From a virus: a stretch of 43,476 nt of DNA. The notes under the pieces are model-generated. The model worked only from the letters and a program-made list of their open reading frames with translations. It did not search any database and was not told the origin of the DNA. The DNA is taken from IMG/VR virus record IMGVR_UViG_3300031977_000477, positions 1 to 43,476 of that record; one strand, 5' to 3'. The position numbers and the translations under genes were made by a program. This document shows positions 40,787 through 43,476 of the stretch, piece after piece; within the stretch, counting starts at the first letter, position 1, and every line of letters begins with the position of its first letter.

Positions 40787-41713
40787 ATGGCAGCATATAC
40801 TTGGTCAGTAACAAATCCAAATGGATATGATGGCGATATGGTGGTAAGACAATATTCATCTTTTAATTTAAGTAGTGGTAATACACTTACACCTGCTAAT
40901 AGGTGTAGAGGTGTTATGATATTTGTAGATGGAGATGCAACTATTAATGGAACTATCACTGTATACGGTGGTTATGGTGGTACTCCTGCTGATACTTCTT
41001 GGAATATGCATTGGATTAAATCAGGTCAAACAGGTTCATTTACAAACTCTACATCACAATGGGGAAATGGTAGTACAGATGCTAATGGCATACACCCTGA
41101 CTTAACAGATATATTTTCTAAAATGCCTGCAACTTCAGGTAACTCTTTTAATGTATTCTCAGGTTCTAACACAGGAGATGGTTCAGGTGGAACAGGCTAT
41201 GGTGGTGCAGCAGGAAACAACCCACAAGATAGCAAGAACCAAGGTTCACCTTATGCAGGTGGAGCAGGTGGAAACGGTGATATTGGAGCAGGAGACAGCG
41301 AACAAAGATATGGTGGTCGTGGAGGTAATGGTCAAACAGGTGGTGCATATCCAATGGGTTCAGGTGCAGGAAACCCTTCAGGTTCTCCGTTTTCAGGTGC
41401 TAGTTATTCAGGAGGATTATTCGTAATGGTAGCTAGAGGTAACATTAATGGCTCAGGAACAATATCCTGTCCTGGTGGAAATGGTGGTAGTGCAGGTTGG
41501 GGTGGTTCAGAACCTTTATACTCTTACGGTGGTGGTGGCTCAGGTGGAGGTAGAATTATTCTTTTAGCAGGTGGAACAGTATCAGGTTCAATAACTACAA
41601 ATGTAAATGGTGGTAATGGTGGTTCAGGTAACTCAGGTGCTAAAAACCTTAGGATAAATGGTAGTCGTGGAGCTCACGGAACTACACAGAAAGTATCTAG
41701 TATAGGAGCATAA
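40787..41713 (+). CDS. glycine-rich tail adhesin, polyglycine-II-like (308 aa)
   Basis: The N-terminal ~110 residues are mixed beta. From about 125 to 308 the sequence is dominated by Gly-x-Gly blocks (GGTGYGGAAGNN, GGAGGNGDIGAG, GGRGGNGQTGG, GGNGGSAGWGG, GGGGSGGGRIILLAGG). Phage receptor-binding tips of the S16 gp38 type fold such repeats into polyglycine II lattices, so this could be the receptor-binding tip. The Gly repeats are encoded by simple GGTGGA units, which makes the gene easy to lengthen or shorten. Starts behind TAGGAGTAAATA. TAATG coupling downstream. Confidence 0.65.
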   Translation: MAAYTWSVTNPNGYDGDMVVRQYSSFNLSSGNTLTPANRCRGVMIFVDGDATINGTITVYGGYGGTPADTSWNMHWIKSGQTGSFTNSTSQWGNGSTDANGIHPDLTDIFSKMPATSGNSFNVFSGSNTGDGSGGTGYGGAAGNNPQDSKNQGSPYAGGAGGNGDIGAGDSEQRYGGRGGNGQTGGAYPMGSGAGNPSGSPFSGASYSGGLFVMVARGNINGSGTISCPGGNGGSAGWGGSEPLYSYGGGGSGGGRIILLAGGTVSGSITTNVNGGNGGSGNSGAKNLRINGSRGAHGTTQKVSSIGA

Positions 41714-41928
41714 TGGCAGCTAACACAGAACCATATGATTTAGACATAGTATGTGTAGTAGTAGATGATGTAAGAAGATGTTTTTCTATTACTAGTAACA
41801 GAGATGATATGGCAGTATGTCAAGACACTGTAACAAAACCTGCTACTGATTTAGAGTGGTACTATGAATTACTTAAACAAACAACTTGTGACCCTGAAAC
41901 AAATGCACCTATGGTAAGGGATTGGTAA
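41713..41928 (+). CDS. uncharacterised small protein (71 aa)
   Basis: Acidic protein with four cysteines (C14, C23, C36, C59) and beta-like start (YDLDIVCVVVDDVRRCFSI). Not recognised. It is coupled by TAATG to the adhesin gene upstream and to the next gene downstream. Small genes here often encode fibre assembly chaperones, but there is no direct evidence. Confidence 0.62.
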   Translation: MAANTEPYDLDIVCVVVDDVRRCFSITSNRDDMAVCQDTVTKPATDLEWYYELLKQTTCDPETNAPMVRDW

Positions 41929-42161
41929 TGGATTACGATACACTAATAGAACCATTTGTAGGATTAGAAGATTGGCAACCTATACATCACTTTGATTACT
42001 TAGCACATTATGATGGACACGCTACAATAACAGCAGAAGCCTTGGCTGAAATGTTTATTAAACAAGTAGATAACTGCAGCAGGTTTCAAAATATGACAAT
42101 ACAAGAAGCAGGAATAAGTAAACAAGACATAACAGAACTTAGAGATTTAGACTTACTTTAA
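41928..42161 (+). CDS. uncharacterised small acidic protein (77 aa)
   Basis: The start is ATG 41928, overlapping the previous stop and behind AAGGG; the open frame extends two codons upstream without benefit. The protein is acidic and helical in the C-terminal half (EALAEMFIKQVDNCSRFQN, QDITELRDLDLL) with an aromatic/His-rich N-terminus (WQPIHHFDYLAHYDGH). Not recognised. Confidence 0.62.
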   Translation: MDYDTLIEPFVGLEDWQPIHHFDYLAHYDGHATITAEALAEMFIKQVDNCSRFQNMTIQEAGISKQDITELRDLDLL

Positions 42162-42179
42162 CAATAGAAAGGTGGAGTA

Positions 42180-42887
42180 ATGAAAGACAAAGTAATCTTT
42201 GTATCAAAATACGATGGACTAGAATTAGTACCTGAATTAAAACCATACCCTAGTGCTATGCATATGCCTAGTTGGTATAAGAAAGTTCCTAGACTATTTG
42301 AAGGACAACAACCATTTGAACCAGGTGGAACTGTAAGAAGATGCCCTAGTTATAAGGATTGGTTTTCTAATGGGTTTATAATACCTAATTGGTGTGATGT
42401 AATACTAGCTAACAATGGTATTAACTGGAGATGGACAACTTCTGTTGAGGGATTTGAATGGGATTTTCACGACAATAAACAGTTTGTAGATTGGATACCT
42501 GAAGAAGCAGGTGTCAATGCAATATATAAAGCTATATGTCCTTGGACTATTATTACACCACCAGGTTGGAGCATACTACAATTGCCTGTTTACTATGACT
42601 ACAACACTGATTGGGAAGTATTACCAGGTGTTATACACACTGATGTTCACCACGAAGTTAATCCACAAGTAGCTTTGTATGGTGATAAAGAATTAATAAA
42701 CATTAAATCAGGTGTACCTTTTTTTCGTATAGTTCCTTTTGAAAGAAAGAAGTTAGACTTTGAAGTATATGGTAAAGGTCAAGCACCTAAGAAAATACTA
42801 GAAGATATTAAAAGAAGGCACCTAAGATTAATGACTTCCTTTCGTGGTAACTATAGAAAAATTATTAAACTAGAAGATTATAAATAA
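42180..42887 (+). CDS. conserved marine-phage protein of unknown function (235 aa)
   Basis: It starts behind AAGGTGGAG. The sequence has a distinctive pattern: MHMPSWYKKVP, RRCPSYKDWFSNGFIIPNWCDV, PWTIITPPGWS and GVIHTDVHHEVNP, then PFFRIVPFERKK. The His/Asp-rich motif HTDVHH and the all-beta look suggest a cupin-like or metal-binding barrel. I recall similar proteins in marine phage genomes, where no function is known. It sits between fibre genes and the lysis cassette. Metal-dependent activity is only a guess. Confidence 0.65.
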   Translation: MKDKVIFVSKYDGLELVPELKPYPSAMHMPSWYKKVPRLFEGQQPFEPGGTVRRCPSYKDWFSNGFIIPNWCDVILANNGINWRWTTSVEGFEWDFHDNKQFVDWIPEEAGVNAIYKAICPWTIITPPGWSILQLPVYYDYNTDWEVLPGVIHTDVHHEVNPQVALYGDKELINIKSGVPFFRIVPFERKKLDFEVYGKGQAPKKILEDIKRRHLRLMTSFRGNYRKIIKLEDYK

Positions 42888-42906
42888 TGTGATACAATTC
42901 CAAAGT

Positions 42907-43056
42907 ATGGAATTTATTATTGTTTTTGCTTTAGGTTATTGTTTTAAAGATTTTACATCTTACCTTAAACAATTAGTAAATGATATTAATTTTAATAAAG
43001 AGTTTAAAACTATTATTGATTTAGATAATGAGTGGAGTAAGGATGACCTACCATAG
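42907..43056 (+). CDS. small protein with hydrophobic N-terminus (49 aa)
   Basis: The frame encodes MEFIIVFALGYCF followed by a polar, charged tail (KQLVNDINFNKEFKT, EWSKDDLP). The N-terminal stretch could insert into the membrane, so it may be part of the lysis cassette. A GTG 18 nt upstream (42889) is in frame. Neither start has a clear ribosome site. Its stop overlaps the GTG start of the next gene by one base. Confidence 0.5.
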   Translation: MEFIIVFALGYCFKDFTSYLKQLVNDINFNKEFKTIIDLDNEWSKDDLP

Positions 43057-43232
43057 TGTCTAGCGAAAAATATCAAAACGGATTTACACAGAAGGAGTTA
43101 AATATAATGATATTAGAAAAGCTAGATAAAATAGAAGAACAGCTTGATACTAAATTAGACAAATCAGAGTTTCATAAAATATTAGGATTAGTAGGCACAG
43201 TAGCAATAGTTATTAGTGCTTACTTAATGTAA
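43056..43232 (+). CDS. small membrane-anchored coiled-coil protein (holin-like or lysis regulator), dual start
   Basis: From GTG 43056 the product is 58 aa and begins SSEKYQNGFTQKEL, a motif I recall from small marine phage proteins. It continues as a heptad-like helix (LEKLDKIEEQLDTKLDK) and ends in a single C-terminal TM segment (ILGLVGTVAIVISAYLM). An internal ATG at 43107 has the better ribosome site (GAAGGAG at 43091-43097) and gives a 41-aa form. Two products from one frame recall holin/antiholin pairs; this is inference. It lies upstream of the other membrane protein and the amidase. Confidence 0.6.
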   Translation: MSSEKYQNGFTQKELNIMILEKLDKIEEQLDTKLDKSEFHKILGLVGTVAIVISAYLM

Positions 43233-43235
43233 ACA

Positions 43236-43343
43236 ATGGAAGAAGATTTTACACTACCGCAAGATATGTTCACAGATAATCCTGTATTCGTAGATACATC
43301 ACAAGAGTTTGATGATGATTGTGGAGATGCTTGCAAGATATGA
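43236..43343 (+). CDS. 35-aa acidic protein
   Basis: Very acidic peptide (DNPVFVDTSQEFDDDCGDACKI end) encoded just after the membrane protein. Its stop overlaps the ATG of the following gene (ATGA at 43340-43343). There is no strong ribosome site (GTAAACA upstream). The two cysteines (C29, C33) might pair. Function unknown; it is supported mainly by the tight overlaps. Confidence 0.45.
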   Translation: MEEDFTLPQDMFTDNPVFVDTSQEFDDDCGDACKI

Positions 43344-43476
43344 TAAAAAAAATAAAAGATAACATAGGTTTAGTTGCAACAGCAGTAGCTCTTATGGGTT
43401 CTGTTGGTGCAGGTTTAGGTACTGCTGCTGAGATAGTCAATACACTTCAAGGTATTGATGAGCGTATGGATTTTAT
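43340..43476 (+). CDS. small membrane protein, holin/pinholin candidate (52 aa, continues at base 1)
   Basis: The frame starts at ATG 43340 (ATGA overlap), begins MIKKIKDN, and then has one long Ala/Gly/Val-rich TM segment (GLVATAVALMGSVGAGLGTAA, residues about 10-30). A polar end runs off the window and is completed by bases 1-22 (WLESNR). A basic start, one TM segment and location directly in front of the amidase fit a holin or pinholin. Together with the r1t-type protein behind the amidase the phage would have two or three lysis membrane proteins. Confidence 0.65.
   Translation, partial: MIKKIKDNIGLVATAVALMGSVGAGLGTAAEIVNTLQGIDERMDF

Noticed and set aside
1-43476. Lysogeny or mobile element signs (integrase, repressor, att sites, transposase) and CRISPR arrays
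   Set aside because: No integrase or transposase motif, no regularly spaced repeats and no att-like duplications were seen.

Overview
The window is an AT-rich tailed-phage genome, and it looks complete. A small membrane-protein gene that runs off the right edge (ATG at 43340) continues in frame from base 1 to a stop at 20-22, directly in front of the endolysin. The 43476 bases are therefore best read as one circularly closed (terminally redundant or circularly permuted) genome rather than a fragment. No integrase, repressor, tRNA, CRISPR array or insertion sequence was found, so a lytic phage is the simplest reading. The virion genes (TerL, portal, scaffold, SU10/DUF5309-like capsid protein, adaptor, propeller-type tail protein, fibre and Gly-rich adhesin, with no tape measure, sheath or baseplate) fit a short-tailed (podovirus-like) particle. 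A marine low-GC actinobacterium is my best guess for the host. It rests on an actinophage-type recombination protein (976-1770), an r1t-type holin, a PGRP amidase and start codons placed 6-7 nt behind -10 boxes (leaderless style). The host is inference, not proof.

Layout: two divergent arms leave a ~1.15 kb non-coding, hairpin-rich region (10188-11340). The leftward arm (10187 down to 976, minus strand) has a solitary 147-aa gene with its own terminator, a zinc-ribbon protein, a structured RNA-like stretch (8675-8827), and a tightly overlapping operon of small proteins. That operon ends in a MoxR-type AAA+ ATPase and a VWA (MIDAS) protein. After a terminator comes a second operon: an HTH-like protein, a Mre11/SbcD-type phosphoesterase, a 43-aa zinc-ribbon-like protein and a Rad52/Erf-like annealing protein candidate. 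The rightward arm (11341 through 43476 and on to 914) starts with a PD-(D/E)XK nuclease and small basic proteins. It continues with a TerL carrying a fused zinc finger/HTH, the portal, a 17 kb block of very large virion proteins (2283, 590, 284, 1673, 486 and 397 aa), a structured intergenic RNA, scaffold, capsid, adaptor, tail and fibre genes, and finally the lysis cassette that crosses the contig edge. A bidirectional terminator (927-957) separates the converging arm ends.

How the genes work together: there is no DNA polymerase, primase, helicase or RNA polymerase, so replication and transcription must lean on the host; the phage supplies recombination and nuclease functions and a AAA+/VWA remodelling module. 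The most unusual content is the pair of giant proteins lying where MuF-like minor head proteins often sit. The 2283-aa protein carries an ASCH domain that appears to be inserted inside a split SLOG/MoCo-carrier-like fold. The 1673-aa protein carries a GNAT-like domain and two ADP-ribosyltransferase-like segments. I infer that these are 'polyvalent' injected proteins combining virion structure with enzymes that act on the host.
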